From Ligustrum vulgare (lineage: Eukaryota > Streptophyta > Magnoliopsida > Lamiales > Oleaceae), in NCBI GenBank assembly GCA_963555705.1, contig OY743168.1:93412925-93476924 (forward strand): 64,000 bases of DNA. The letters are read 5' to 3'. The translations under genes were made by a program, and so were the position numbers. The notes under the pieces were generated by a model that saw nothing but the letters and a program-made list of their open reading frames with translations, was not told the DNA's origin and did no database searches. Shown one piece after another: positions 1-10,730 of the stretch (the first letter of the stretch is position 1; every line of letters starts with the position of its first letter).

Positions 1-980
1 CCAACTCCTTATAGAACTTTCAAATAACTCTTACCTAAGATTGTTACAACCTCCTTTTCACCCAAAGAAAGTTACCATTGATAGTCATGTGGGAGATAGG
101 AGTATATGTTAATGAATATTGTTTATTTCTAGCTTGTGCTTGTGCAGTTGATTCTTTATGAAGTTACATAAAAGTTTTTAGATAAACAAAATCAGATGTT
201 ACTCAAGAATTGGCAAGCACGTGAAGAGACGCAAACCCCTTAAGAGCTTCAAATTTGTCACCGCACTAAATCTATCATTATCTCTCATTATTTTCCTTCT
301 TATTGTAGCAAACTGAGTAATATGACAAAAATAAGAGAAAGTGTTTCACTGTCAGCTGCTAATAATCTTTATGTGGTTTGTAAAATTATTGTCTCTAAAA
401 AAGTGTTTCAGCTTTTGCAATTTTCTATAATTTGAGATTAATAGACAACAAGAAGAATAAATTAGATTATTAACTTCTGCCTTCCTCTCCAAGCTTAATT
501 TATTCATGCGCTCAATCTGTATCTCTATCTTCTATGTGCGTTTTGTTGAATCTAAATGTTTACAATTCAAATCATACGAGTTACCAAGTTTATGCTTCTT
601 TTACATCTTAATGTTTTCAGTGATGAAACACTTTTATATTTGTTACACCTCGTAAAAGGATACAATGCTGAAAAGTTTCCGTTTGTATAACTCAGCAAAT
701 CAACACTTACAGGTAGGATGTAGATCTTATGTTGTGCTTGTGGTTCTATTTGCAATCTTTTTGCATTTAATTGATTATGGATTGAATAGTCAGAGAATGG
801 AAGTCGTATCTACTCAATTATGCCATATTCCCATATTATAATTGTAGCTACCCATTACATTTACGCATAAAATAAATATTTGAGCATCTTATAATTAGAA
901 TTAACTGCATGTTTATCAAACAATGTTACTTCTCAGGTCAAATTCAACCTTACCCAGTGTGAAACTCTTAAAATGGTTCA
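1..980. other. Gene-free AT-rich stretch
   Basis: I see no convincing exon, RNA gene or transposon terminus in this interval. Short open frames are present but lack recognisable domains and look like chance. Confidence 0.5.
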
Positions 981-1100
981 TTTATTCACCGGACCAGTTA
1001 GTCCGGTCCGGTCTACCTGGTCCATCCGGTTCGGTCCAGTTGGTCTGTTTGGACCGGTTCTTGCACTTTTGAACCGGTTCTCATCATTTCAATTCGATTT
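981..1100. repeat. GGACC/CCGGT-rich short inverted motifs
   Basis: The sequence is dense in overlapping GGTCC, CCGGT and GGACC words, which pair with each other on either strand. This is GC-rich against an AT-rich background. Such clusters are typical of subterminal regions of some hAT elements, but I could not pair this block with a second terminus, so an element is not proven. Confidence 0.4.
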
Positions 1101-1832
1101 TTTCATTTTTTCACCTTTATACTTTTATATCTATATTTGAACAACATTTTTTATAACAAAACCAACCAAAAACCTTCATATGGACCATCACAAAATTTCA
1201 TGGTCAAACCATCCAAATACTTGTATCCGAATATCCGATTACATTAATTACATAAACCATAAATTACAAAAATTACAAAAATCGAACTTGCTAACTTGTT
1301 GAAGCTGGAAACCTCCTAATATTCCAATAGAGCCATATATACCTTCCTCGGGTCCATCTCCGTTTGTCTCCAAAAGAGCATCTTCTGCTACCAAATTGTG
1401 GTCCATTGCTTGTGGGTCAACTTTATTAGACAAACTTTTTCAGAATTGTGTGAAATAAGGTTCACTGAATTGAAGGAAAGATTTGCGAGAATAGAATGGT
1501 TCGATGGCTCAATGAATTAAACGAAACATTTGGGAAGAGAATGGTTCTACTTTAGGTCTTAATATATTGGGGAAAGTATTTGGGAGAAGAGAAGAGTCTG
1601 GTTGTGCAGGAAGTGTTTTGAAATCTGATTTAATGGCATGTTTGGAGAGAGGAAGGTCTATTTGTATGCTGAATTGGACTTCACTAAAGTCTTCTCATGT
1701 GCCACATCAGACGCCATTTTCCATTGTACATTTTCCGTTTGATTTAAGTAACGGATTTAAGGTCAATGGTGGATGACTGCCAGTAGGAAAAGTTTAGTGA
1801 GTGTTCATTTCCATTTTAAAGTACAATGAGTA
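1101..1832. other. Gene-free stretch before the gypsy element
   Basis: No coding region, RNA gene or element end was recognised. The last five bases (1828-1832, GAGTA) are the left target-site duplication of the adjacent LTR retrotransposon. Confidence 0.4.
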
Positions 1833-2375
1833 TGACGCAGTACGGAAGCAAGGAATTCAAACGAAATCCTTAAAAGAAATATAAAACTTGGAATCCACCA
1901 AGCAACTTTGAATCCACCAAGCAAATTGAGAAGAAATCTCAAGAATTTTATTAATAATCTGAATGAATAAGAATAAAAACAATGAATTAACCCTCTAAAT
2001 ATAAGGTCATAAAACAAAGAAACATATTCTAAATAAAATAGAAAAACATAAAACCTATTCTAGATTAACTAAAATAAACAAATAAACATATTCTAAATTA
2101 CCTAGGAAAGTATAAAACCTAAAATAAAAAGAATTCAAGATAAACTAAATGAAAGAAATAACCCTAAAATATTAAAACATTGTTTTCGTTGTCTGAACGA
2201 TCTCGAATGCCCTAAATCCATCATATATCACACCAAAGCAATGTGTCCAATTCGTCTCGTCGAGCTACCCAAAATAGACATATTATAGGCCCGATACGGA
2301 GGTCGGACGTCAAATCTGTAAATTTCTGCTATGTCCCTTTTCAATCTAATTTTGCTTCGATTCTGTCCTACATCA
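1833..2375 (-). repeat. 3' LTR of the gypsy element
   Basis: This is the minus-strand downstream LTR, 543 bp. It matches 4437-4958 along its length. It is about 20 bp longer, mainly because a short segment around CCACCAAGC is duplicated near 1899-1925. Ends are TG...CA in element orientation. Confidence 0.92.
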
Positions 2376-2506
2376 GACCCTTCCACCTCCAAATAACTCG
2401 ACCGAGTTATAATTTGAACTCGAAAATTTCAAAGCTATTAGCCACTGGCGACGTTTTGCTCCTTTGAATTTAAATTTCTCCTTTGGATTCATGCGATAAT
2501 GAGGTA

Positions 2507-4368
2507 AATTCGGTAGACTTGCCCCAGACACGAGGTCAATCTGATGTTGAATGTCTCACATAGGAGGTATCTCGTTTGGAAGTTCATCTACAATTATACC
2601 CTGGAAATCATTCATGATGTTCTGTACTTCTATCGGAATTTCTTCATTATGGTCCAGTACCATGAGTCCTTTAACCACAAAGGGAAATATGCAATGAGAA
2701 TCCTTAGCAGAGTCCACTACTTCTCGTTCATCACTAGTAATAGTAAGGAAATTTTCAGACTTTTTCCTTCCCAATTTTGATTCCTGATTCAGAGGAGCCA
2801 TAGCGATTCTGTGACCCTTCGAAGGAAATAACACAACATTATCACGTCCTTTGTGTATATAATTCACATCATATTGCCAAGGTCGTCCCAAGACAATATG
2901 ACAGGCGTCCATGTCGATTACATCACAAACAATCTCATCCTCATAGTGCTTTCCAATAGAAAGAGGTACTTTACAAGTCTTGATAACTTGAACGGAAGGT
3001 CCCCTTTTCACCCAGCCTAGTGAATACGGGTCGGGATGTTTCTCAGTTTGTAACTTCAAAGCGTTCACCAGCTTCTTGGACAAAAAATTTTCAGAACTCC
3101 CATTATCTACTATTACTTCGCAAACTTTGTTATTGATAGAACAAAGTGAACGAAATATATGATGTCGTTGCTCATCCTCTTTTGGTGATAATAACACTCG
3201 CTGTAACACCAAAGCCAGCCTCTCAAATCCTTCTTCTTCTGCCAATTCGACCCCATCATATATATCTTCGCCCTCTTCTTCTTCGAATAGATCGTTATCG
3301 TCGCCTTCCTCAGCCTCAATTAGGTTTGCCTGCCTTCGCTCTGGACAGTTGTTAGATCGATGCCCAGGTTTTCTACAGCTTTAACAAACATCCGTTGTGG
3401 GTTTTGCATAGGGGTTCTCTTTTTGAGGCTGATTTCTGGCCTGGTTTCTGTTATTAAACCTTCCACTACCATCAGTTCCTTTATTTGCTGGATTTGAAGA
3501 ATTTGGTTGTTGCATGATTATCCCTTTATCTGGCGGATCTATATATGTAATTCTGCAGAAATTGGCCATCTTTTTGTCATTCTCCATCATCTCGGCCGTC
3601 AAGGCTATATTAATGGCATCCTGTAGTGTCCACATAGTTTGTAATCCAATCTTCTCTTGTATGGTCGTCTTTAACCCACTGGTAAACCTACCAATCTTCT
3701 GATTTTCAGTTTCTTGGAGATCATTACGTTCAGCCAATCGTTGGAATTCAAGGACATAATCATGCACACAACGATTGCCTTGCACGCAATTCAGGTACAT
3801 GCGATAGAGAATTTGTTCGTAATCCGAAGGCAAGAACCGTCCCTATAATAACTGCTTCATTCTACTCCAGGTTCGAATTTTATTGTTTCCTTGTTTATGA
3901 CCGGTGGCTTGCAATTGATCCCACCATACTACTGCAGAACCCTTCAAGCGGAATGCCATAATCCTTACTAGTTTATCCTCGGGCCCCTCCATCATCTCAA
4001 AAAACTATTCTACTTCTCCCAGCCAATCGAAAAATTCTTCAACTCTTAGGTTACCAACAAAGTATGGAATATCTGCCTTCATGCGAAAATCATCACTATT
4101 ATTGTTGTTTTGTGGAGGTGGGACGTCCTCATCTGAATCTGAATCTTCAACTACTCTGACGGGTCTGACAACTTCAACCCTAGCAACATTAACTTGGTTA
4201 GCTGGTTGTGCGTTCCCTCCATTATTGTCTCTGATACCACCTCTGTTATTCACTACATTGTTCCCAATAGCCTGTACTACTAACTAACTTAAGAAGCTCT
4301 CTAAGTTGGACATCAATTCGTTGGACTTGTGCCTCAAAATCTACCCTTGTAATCGGTAAGTCAGCCAT
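2507..4368 (-). pseudogene. Gag-protease (truncated polyprotein) of the gypsy element
   Basis: The frame starts at an ATG at 4366-4368 (MADLPITRVDFEAQ), 70 bases inside the PBS. A frameshift near 4280 precedes a GGN-rich spacer. A retrotransposon Gag domain follows (EFFDWL, then WWDQLQ) with in-frame stops at 4005-4007 and about 3842-3844. A CCHC zinc knuckle (CRKPGHRSNNC) has its first spacer residue turned into a TAA stop near 3379. The aspartic protease domain (about 3150-2800) shows the active-site motif VDNGSSENF and the later VLGRPW motif. The frame then reaches the linker and RT start (DIQHQID, then LPHYRM) after a stop at 2556-2558, and homology ends near 2470. Gag would package RNA and the protease would process Gag-Pol; with four disruptions this copy cannot do so. 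Confidence 0.88.
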
Positions 4369-4436
4369 TGAATTTGGAACTCGAAACACAAAAAAATCAA
4401 GGATAGGGAGACAGAGATACCGGTTCTGATACCACT

Positions 4437-4958
4437 TGACGCAATACGGAAGCAAGGAATTCAAGCGAAATCCTTAAAAGAAGTATAAAACTTGGAATCC
4501 ACCAAGCAAATTGAGAAGAAATCTCAAGAATTTTATTAATAATCTGAATGAATGAATAAAAACAATAAATTAACCCTCTATTTATAAGGTCATAAAACAA
4601 AGAAACATATTCTAAATAAAATAGAAAAACATAAAACCTATTTTAGATTAACTAAAATAAACAAAGAAACATATTCTAAATTATTTAGGAAAGTATAAAA
4701 CCTAAAATAAAAAGAATTCAAGATAAACTAAATGACAGAAATAACACTAAAATATTAAAACACAATTTTCCCTGTCTAAACGATCTCGAATGCCCTAAAT
4801 TCATCATATGTCACAGCAAAGCAGTGAGTCCAAATCTTCACTTCGAGCTACCCAAAATAGACATATTATGGGCCCGAAACGAAGGTCAAATGTCAAATCT
4901 GTAAATTTTTGCTAGGTTCCTTTTCAGTCTAATTTTGCCTCGATTCTGTCCTACATCA
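4437..4958 (-). repeat. 5' LTR of the gypsy element
   Basis: This 522-bp LTR is the upstream copy in element orientation. It is followed, after two bases, by the tRNA-iMet-like primer-binding site. It would hold the element's promoter. GAGTA follows at 4959-4963. Confidence 0.92.
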
Positions 4959-4963
4959 GAGTA

Positions 4964-5507
4964 AGTACTTTCATGAGCAAAATTCGGTGAGTTTTTATTA
5001 ATTTACCCTTAGAATTTTCAAGTCCTCCTGTAATTTCGTCATAATACCTCAAACAAGCTTCGCAGTGAGACTAGTTTCATAGCCCAACCACAAAAGGCAA
5101 ATTACACTCATTCTTACTTTAATATTTAAAAGTTTTAAAATCAGTTATTTGAGAAATAATTTTGAAAATCAGGTATAATTAGATTTTTTAAAACGAAGAC
5201 TCTTTGATTTTCTCTTTCCCCGGAAATAAACAATTCATAGTTTCCAATAAAAGAAAGAATTCGAAGTTCAATTATATCCAATTTCTCTTTTCCCAGATTT
5301 CGAAGTTCAATGAACATCAAAACTTTGAATCAGATAAGAAGAAAAAAGAGGTAAATCTTCCAATTTTATAGCAACTGAAAGAGTTGTTCTAATTCCCGAT
5401 TCAATCGCCTAACTCCTTTGCTGGTTAACCATTTTTTCCATACATTCATATATATTCGAATATTCTTAATTGTTGAATTTTAAGTTTTTAACCCTAGATG
5501 AATAGAG
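4964..5507. other. Gene-free stretch
   Basis: AT-rich sequence with no recognised gene or element. It separates the gypsy element from the histone-like fragment. Confidence 0.4.
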
Positions 5508-5764
5508 GATGCTACAACAAAGGTGAAGAAGGGTGCTGGAGGAAGGGCGACGGCCCAAAGGAGAAGCCAGTGTCCCATTCTGTCAAGGCCGGTCTGCAAT
5601 TCGTCGTGGTCGGTAGAATTGGACGTTACTTGAAAAAGGGACGCTATGCCTAAAAGGTCGATACTCGAGCCCTAGTTTACATGGCACCTGTTCTTGAATA
5701 TCTAGCTGTTAGGGTTTTGGAATTGGCCGAAAATGCAGCTCGGGACAGCATGGAGAATAGAATT
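5508..5764 (+). pseudogene. Histone H2A pseudogene fragment
   Basis: The translation follows a plant H2A from its second residue: [13 protein letters not shown], then after a one-base frameshift [26 protein letters not shown], a TAA stop where Gln is expected, [19 protein letters not shown] and finally NRI. The start codon is lost. The C-terminal part after NRI (PRH-IQLA in the family) is absent. H2A packages DNA in the nucleosome; this copy cannot make a full protein. No intron is visible within it, so it may be retro-derived, but no poly(A) tail or TSD was identified. It abuts a kinase fragment that does keep introns. Confidence 0.85.
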
Positions 5765-5835
5765 TTTCATTTTCCAATAATAGAAACCTTAACAATACTA
5801 AAATCTTGTAATTTCCTATCCCCTCAAAGAGAACA

Positions 5836-6087
5836 GGTGTGCAAGTATATTGTTGGAAGCAAATAGATCGATAAAACTTGGAGATTTTGGCCTTGCAAAG
5901 GTTTCGATCCGCTTATCCACCTCCTAGTTCTTTCTTTCAGATTACAATGCCTTCTTTGATTTCCACAGTTTTGAAAATGGTTTACAGTTTCTACTGTCAT
6001 TATTCCTCATAATAGTGTCGTGCTCAGGCTACCCCATTAAACGATTTGGAATCTTTCAAGAGAACTGCATTCTGGATGGGTCCTGAG
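5836..6087 (+). pseudogene. MEKK-type MAP kinase kinase kinase fragment (two exons and an intron)
   Basis: Exon A (5836-5900) reads [21 protein letters not shown], the segment after the catalytic loop with the Mg-binding DFG. Exon B (6028-6087) reads ATPLNDLESF, then KRTAFWMGPE, which matches the activation segment and P+1 loop of plant MEKK1-like kinases (family form GTAFWMAPE). The intron between them has GT and CAG boundaries, and a donor GT follows exon B, so this is a genomic rather than an mRNA-derived copy. Changes such as GT to RT and APE to GPE suggest it is not under constraint. All N-lobe and C-lobe sequence is missing. Family assignment to MEKK/MAPKKK rests on these two short exons. 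Confidence 0.8.
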
Positions 6088-6940
6088 GTTTGCCTTACTT
6101 CTCTTTCTCCAGTTTTAAGTAGCATAAGACATTAAACATACTGTTAATTGTGTTTATGCGGGACCCGAATTGGCTGGAAATGCACGTCGAAATTCTTGTA
6201 ATTAGCGTCATCGTCAATATTGGGATTAGTTAGGTACCGGGGTAAGTTATGTGTTTTGGAAAGAGCGTGCCATCAACATGTTTCCATCTTGGTTTCTTCG
6301 GCTCTAACAATTCTGTCAACAAAGTGTTACTTTGATTTGAAATATCAAAAGAAATATAAACTAGCATGGAAGAAAGAATGTCTTTTTTTTCCGTCCCACT
6401 AAACCTCAATCAAAAATTAGAAATTCAAAATTCTCTTCTTACAGAAAAGAATATGCAGAGAAGAATGTATCCTCTTTCAATGGAGAAAGGTCTGGGAAAT
6501 CATTCTTTGCAAGGGCAACAAGCAATTGATCATCAATTCAGGGATGCTCAAAAGAGAATCACAACTGTCCACAACTGGGCTAAAGAGAAGATGCGTCAGT
6601 TGAAACTTGTGATTGCAGAATGAGTATAAGAGGGTGCCTTTAGCTGACGCTGTTTTTAATGTCGATAGGTGATGTGGGAGATGTCTCGAGTTGGATTAAG
6701 ATTCTGGAAAAATTTCTCATGGTAGTGTAAGTCCTTATTTTACGAATAAAGAGTGACCATGTAATCATTTTTCCACTAGTGAATGCTTGGACGTTGCAAA
6801 GAATAATTACTCCTAAAAAAATACATTAAAAGAATGTCATAACAATGTAAATCCACGCACACCTGAGAGCTCAGAGATGATTTGACGAGATATTGGATGA
6901 TGACCAATACTTATAACCCACAATCCGTGATGGTATTGAG
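6088..6940. other. Unassigned stretch downstream of the kinase fragment
   Basis: A short block near 6166-6185 (GPELAGNA in one frame) resembles H2A again, but it is too short to call. An 85-codon open frame at 6366-6623 ends in a basic, amphipathic stretch without a recognisable domain. I see no firm gene here; more captured or degraded exon pieces are possible. Confidence 0.35.
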
Positions 6941-8050
6941 GAGTAATTAATTACAAATTAAACTAATATTTTTACGAATTCATGATTAGTTACAATTGTA
7001 ATTTATTATAAAATTGAAATAATGTTACAATTGTAATTGATTATAAAATTTAATTGATTATAAAATATAATTAAGTTGCAATTGCAATTGTAATTAAGAT
7101 GAATGTAACTAATTCAGTTAATTTTAGCAAAAAAATCTGTCATATTTTACAAATTCATTAGTTACAATTGTAATTAATTGCAAAATCGAAATAAAATTAC
7201 AACTATGCCTCCATTTGACAAACATGTTTTTAAACATATTTTTTTTCTACACAATTCTCCAAATCACTTTTTAACCACACACGTTTTCTCTCTCCATTTT
7301 TCAATCACACATTTTACCTAAAAAATATAAAAAAAAATGTTTTTAAGCAAAAAACTTTTAACAAACAGAGGTTATGATTAATTACAAAATTGAAATAAAG
7401 TTGTAATTGTAATTAATTACAAAACATGATTTTGATAATTACTTTTGGCATTTTTGTAACTAATTCAATTAATTTTAGAAGAAAAAATGAAATTTCGAGC
7501 GACTTGTAATATACAATTAAGTTATAACAGTAATTAATTAGTTACAATTGTAGTTAATCGCAAAATTGATATTAAGTTACTACTGTAATTGATTACAATT
7601 TGATTTCATTCAACTCGTTTATGGAATATAAGTAAATACCTATACCTAAGATGTGAACAAAATTCTATCCATAACACCTATGTCAGCTTTTTGTCTCATG
7701 GTTTCCCAACCCAACGGATCGTAACGTTAGAGTGACCTCCAACCAATGTTTTTCACTCTCTACCATACTCCAGCTTGGTAGTTTCCACTACCTGTCCAAG
7801 GCTGAGCCCTGAGATTTGACGACGAACTTAAAAAGTATATAATTCAATTAATTTTAAAAGAAAAATGAAATTATGAGTGACTTGTAAAATACAATTAAGT
7901 TCCAATATCAATTAATTAGTTACAATTATAATTAATTAAAATTTGTAATTAATTCAATTAATTTTAAAAGAAAAATGAAATTTATACAATTAAGTTATAA
8001 TAGTAATTAGTTACGTTTATAATTGATTACAAAATTGAAATAAAGTTGCA
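6941..8050. repeat. AT-rich array of TTACAATTGTAA-like palindromic units
   Basis: Units resembling AGTTACAATTGTAATTAATTAC, separated by AAAATTGAAATAAA-type spacers, recur many times, for example near 6989, 7023, 7076, 7150, 7398, 7531, 7917 and 8010. The core TTACAATTGTAA is a perfect palindrome. The array is interrupted by a small MITE-like element (7207-7372) and by a less AT-rich block (about 7640-7830). No coding capacity is apparent. Confidence 0.75.
7207..7372. mobile_element. MITE-like insertion (166 bp)
   Basis: Imperfect terminal inverted repeats GCCTCCATTTG and (reverse-complemented right end) ACCTCTGTTTG bound an AT-rich interior containing TTTTTAACCACACA and TCAATCACACATTTTACC. 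A 3-bp TAT flanks both sides (7204-7206, 7373-7375). Interiors with the same words recur at many places in the window, for example near 21554-21715, 30140-30300, 35690-36060, 37130-37260 and 55640-55740. Confidence 0.5.
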
Positions 8051-8299
8051 AATGTTCTTTTATACCAGAAGCTAAACCCTAGAGCTCCTTTACCATAAGG
8101 GCTTCTTGGGAAGATCTGTATTGATTTTGTGTTCAATTGGTGTTGGTTCAATCCCAATTGATAGCTCAGCAAATTTGGTGTTTGATGTTAAATAAAATGG
8201 CCATTCCTCGTTTCCCATCCTCCCAACGTAAAGAATCGGCACGGGCAGCTTCGTTGAACTCTGCATCAGTTACAGTTTTAGCAGCATCCATGTGGTACA
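8051..8299 (-). other. Possible coding remnant at the hAT target site
   Basis: On the minus strand an ATG at about 8292 opens a roughly 45-codon frame beginning MDAAKTVTDAEFNEAARADS. Its composition looks protein-like, but I do not recognise it. The adjacent hAT element inserted just upstream of this ATG. It may be an exon fragment; function unknown. Confidence 0.25.
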
Positions 8300-8307
8300 C
8301 TTCGCAC

Positions 8308-9101
8308 TAGGCGTGTCAAAACGGCTCGTCGGCTCGGGTAGCTCGGGCTCAGTTCGTTAAAAGCTCGGACTAAACTCGGCTCGAGGCTCGTAGGATCGAG
8401 CTAAAGCTCGGGCCGAGCCCAAAAATACTCACTGGGCTCGAGTCGGGGCCGGCCCGTGTGGCGGGCCAATTTGGCCCGAAGACACGGGCCAGAATTGGCC
8501 CATGTCTCTGCTTCCTGCAAATTTGCAGGCAGCTGCCTGCGTGTTGCAGGCAGCTTGCTGCCGCAACACGCAACTGTGCTACAACACGGGTTGGTACATT
8601 TTTTATCTGATTTTTGATCTGATTTGAAATATGCAGATTTTTTTTTTGAAAATTTGAAATTTGAATTTTTTTTTTTTGTTCCCACGTTTTTTTTCTATAA
8701 ATAGGTCGCATTTTGTTTGTTAATTCACAATTCACTTACAAGTTTTTTTCATTTCGTCATAATAGTCATTTGTTTGCTATAATTTCTATTCAATTCTCTA
8801 TTTCTCTATATTCTTCAATTATTGTGATAATATTTCTCTCGGTTTCAAGTTTCAACTTTCAAATTTGAAACTAACTACATTCTACACTATAATATTATTC
8901 ATTTAAGTAATTACAAATACAATACATATTCATTCGCCGTATAAAAAAAAAAAAAAAACTGGGCCGGCCCGGCTCGGCTCGATGAAGCTCGAGCCGAGCC
9001 TCAATTTTTTGGCCGAGCTTTGGCTCGGGCCAAAAAAAGCTCGATCCTAAAAAGCTCGAGCCTTGATGTTCGGCTCGAGGCTCGGCTCGTTGACATACCT
9101 A
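8308..9101. mobile_element. Non-autonomous hAT element (794 bp)
   Basis: Terminal inverted repeats TAGGCGTGTCAA (8308-8319) and, reverse-complemented, TAGGTATGTCAA (9090-9101) are flanked by a perfect 8-bp target-site duplication CTTCGCAC (8300-8307 and 9102-9109), which is diagnostic for hAT transposons. Both subterminal regions are packed with GGCTCGAG/GCTCGGGC words in opposite orientation, so the element could fold into a long imperfect hairpin. The interior has no transposase. Confidence 0.92.
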
Positions 9102-9109
9102 CTTCGCAC

Positions 9110-9917
9110 ACAAATGAAAAAATTAAGTATTCCTAAAATCTGCTAACTCATTATTCTAGTGTAAACTTGTTTGATTGAGCACAGACACTGTTGAAAGAAT
9201 TGAAACCATTTCTTTTTTGAACCTGAGTACTATCTTCCCTATTGAAGATTACGAGACATACCGAAACCTGAAAAGCCCGACCTTCCCAGTTGAAGATCTC
9301 TGACTGGTAATCTTCATCGTGTTCTAAGCTCTCACCTCCTGTTTTGTCCAGATACCTAATTTTGAAAATATGTTTTGTATTATTAAAATATCTTTTGAAA
9401 TACCTGATGTTTAAAAAAGAGGACCTTCAAGTTTTGTATTTCTGTACTTAACCCAATAATGTTCCCTATTTTTTTGGATTTCTGATTCTCATAAGGGAAA
9501 AATACGTTTAACAGGTTATTATAGTTACAATTATCAATAATCAGGTATAATATGGAAAAAAATCAAAAATCAGTCTTGGTATATATATATAGTAACAATA
9601 ATTAATGTTTCTTGCGTCCCCACAATCACGGAAAAGGTTAATTTTCAAATCTCCTTAATTATCCACCATGTGTATTCATCGTTTCGTCGTGCGTCACATT
9701 TATTCCAAATCGACATTTAATATCACTCCATTTACGCACTGCATCAGTTGAAGAACCGATTGAAAACGAAAATACAGAAGGAAGTCACAGAAGATTTCAT
9801 CGAAATTCTTTGTGAAATTACTGTGCAATTGTAATTACATCGCTGCTAATTATATAGGGCGACCAGGACACAGTGAAGTTCGGTATGATCGATTACCTTT
9901 TTGTTACATTAATGATT
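9110..9917. other. Left flank and probable left part of the MULE
   Basis: No gene is seen. The left boundary of the MULE probably falls between about 9600 and 9900, where AGGTCACA-type motifs begin (9918), but I could not identify a terminal inverted repeat or 9-bp TSD. Confidence 0.35.
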
Positions 9918-10690
9918 GAGGTCACAAATGATTTTCGTTGTGTGACGCTGTTATGTCATAGGGCACTGTATTTAGAAATTTGAAAATTTTTGTCGAGCAA
10001 TTATGCCAAAAAAATTTATTGCATCTGGTAGTAAATTGATCCACTTCAAGTAATGAGTCGCAGTAATTCCGAGTCTGTATGAATGTAAATTGTGTAGAAT
10101 TCTCACGAGGACACATGTGATGTTTCGTAATACTTATTGTTGGAACGTATTCTTCAGTATTAATGAGGTCACATTTAAAATTCGTTGTCTTGGTGATCGT
10201 AATCTGAATGTAGATAGTGTTATATCTAATTCACGATATGAAGCGAAACTGTTTAGTGCATGTTGTGTTAAATTGAACAACTGCAAAAAAATGATCGTCA
10301 GTAAGTGCGATTCTGTAGGCGAGTGAAATGGATAGATGTGTGTCGAGGTCACATGTAAAGGTCCATATTACAAACGTAAGGCATGTTTTAGTAAAACGAT
10401 TGAGGTCACATATAATGGTCCATATTACAAATGTAAGGAATGTTCGAGATGAACTGATTGAGGTCACGTTTACTGGTCAATATTACAAATGTAAGGCATG
10501 TTCTAGGATAACGATTCAGGACACATTTAATATTCGTTGTCTGATGTAGGCTATGTAAACGGGCTCTGAATTCATATAGTTATGTATGTAGTTTTGTGAC
10601 GATATCACATTGATTTTTCATATTACACATTGCATTTTATGTTAGATAAGGATGAAATTTTGTGAATAGGTCACATATTCGTAGTCAGTT
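9918..10690 (+). repeat. Left-end AGGTCACA repeat region with a 57-bp tandem repeat
   Basis: Motifs GAGGTCAC or GAGGACAC recur near 9918, 10106, 10166, 10345, 10402, 10460, 10517 and 10668. Three consecutive copies form a tandem repeat of 57-58 bp (10345-10401, 10402-10459, 10460-10516, then a partial copy). Each has GGTCCATATTACAAA-type sequence after the motif. The position just upstream of the transposase suggests subterminal transposase-binding or promoter sites; this is inference. Confidence 0.75.
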
Positions 10691-10730
10691 ATTATTCCCT
10701 CATTAACGCAGTTTAATTGCACATACAGGA

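Larger units (their letters stand above)
1833..4958 (-). mobile_element. Non-autonomous, pol-deleted Ty3/gypsy LTR retrotransposon
   Basis: Two direct LTRs (1833-2375 and 4437-4958) flank a 2.06 kb internal region. The whole is bounded by a perfect 5-bp target-site duplication GAGTA (1828-1832 and 4959-4963). Read on the minus strand the LTRs start TGATGTAGG and end GCGTCA. A primer-binding site TGGTATCAGAACC, close to the initiator-Met tRNA complement, lies 2 bases inside the 5' LTR (about 4422-4434). A purine-rich tract GGAGGTGGAAGGG lies just before the 3' LTR (about 2377-2390). The interior encodes only Gag, a retropepsin and the first residues of reverse transcriptase; RT core, RNase H and integrase are missing. 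The LTRs are close to identical apart from a roughly 19-bp insertion near 1905 in the 3' LTR. Confidence 0.93.

Noticed and set aside
1248..1433. Minus-strand 61-codon frame near 1.3 kb
   Set aside because: Protein-like composition but no recognisable domain, splice context or neighbours; left unassigned.
2556..2780. Plus-strand frame opposite the gypsy protease
   Set aside because: It is antisense to the recognised Gag-protease frame and has no domain.
6166..6230. Second H2A fragment (GPELAGNA)
   Set aside because: Only about eight residues match and the next codons diverge; too short to claim.
10134..10467. Minus-strand open frames overlapping the MULE left end
   Set aside because: They run through the 57-bp tandem repeat and reflect repeat periodicity; no domain is visible.
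10345..10545. CRISPR-like array
   Set aside because: The units are contiguous tandem copies without unique spacers, in plant nuclear DNA with no cas genes.
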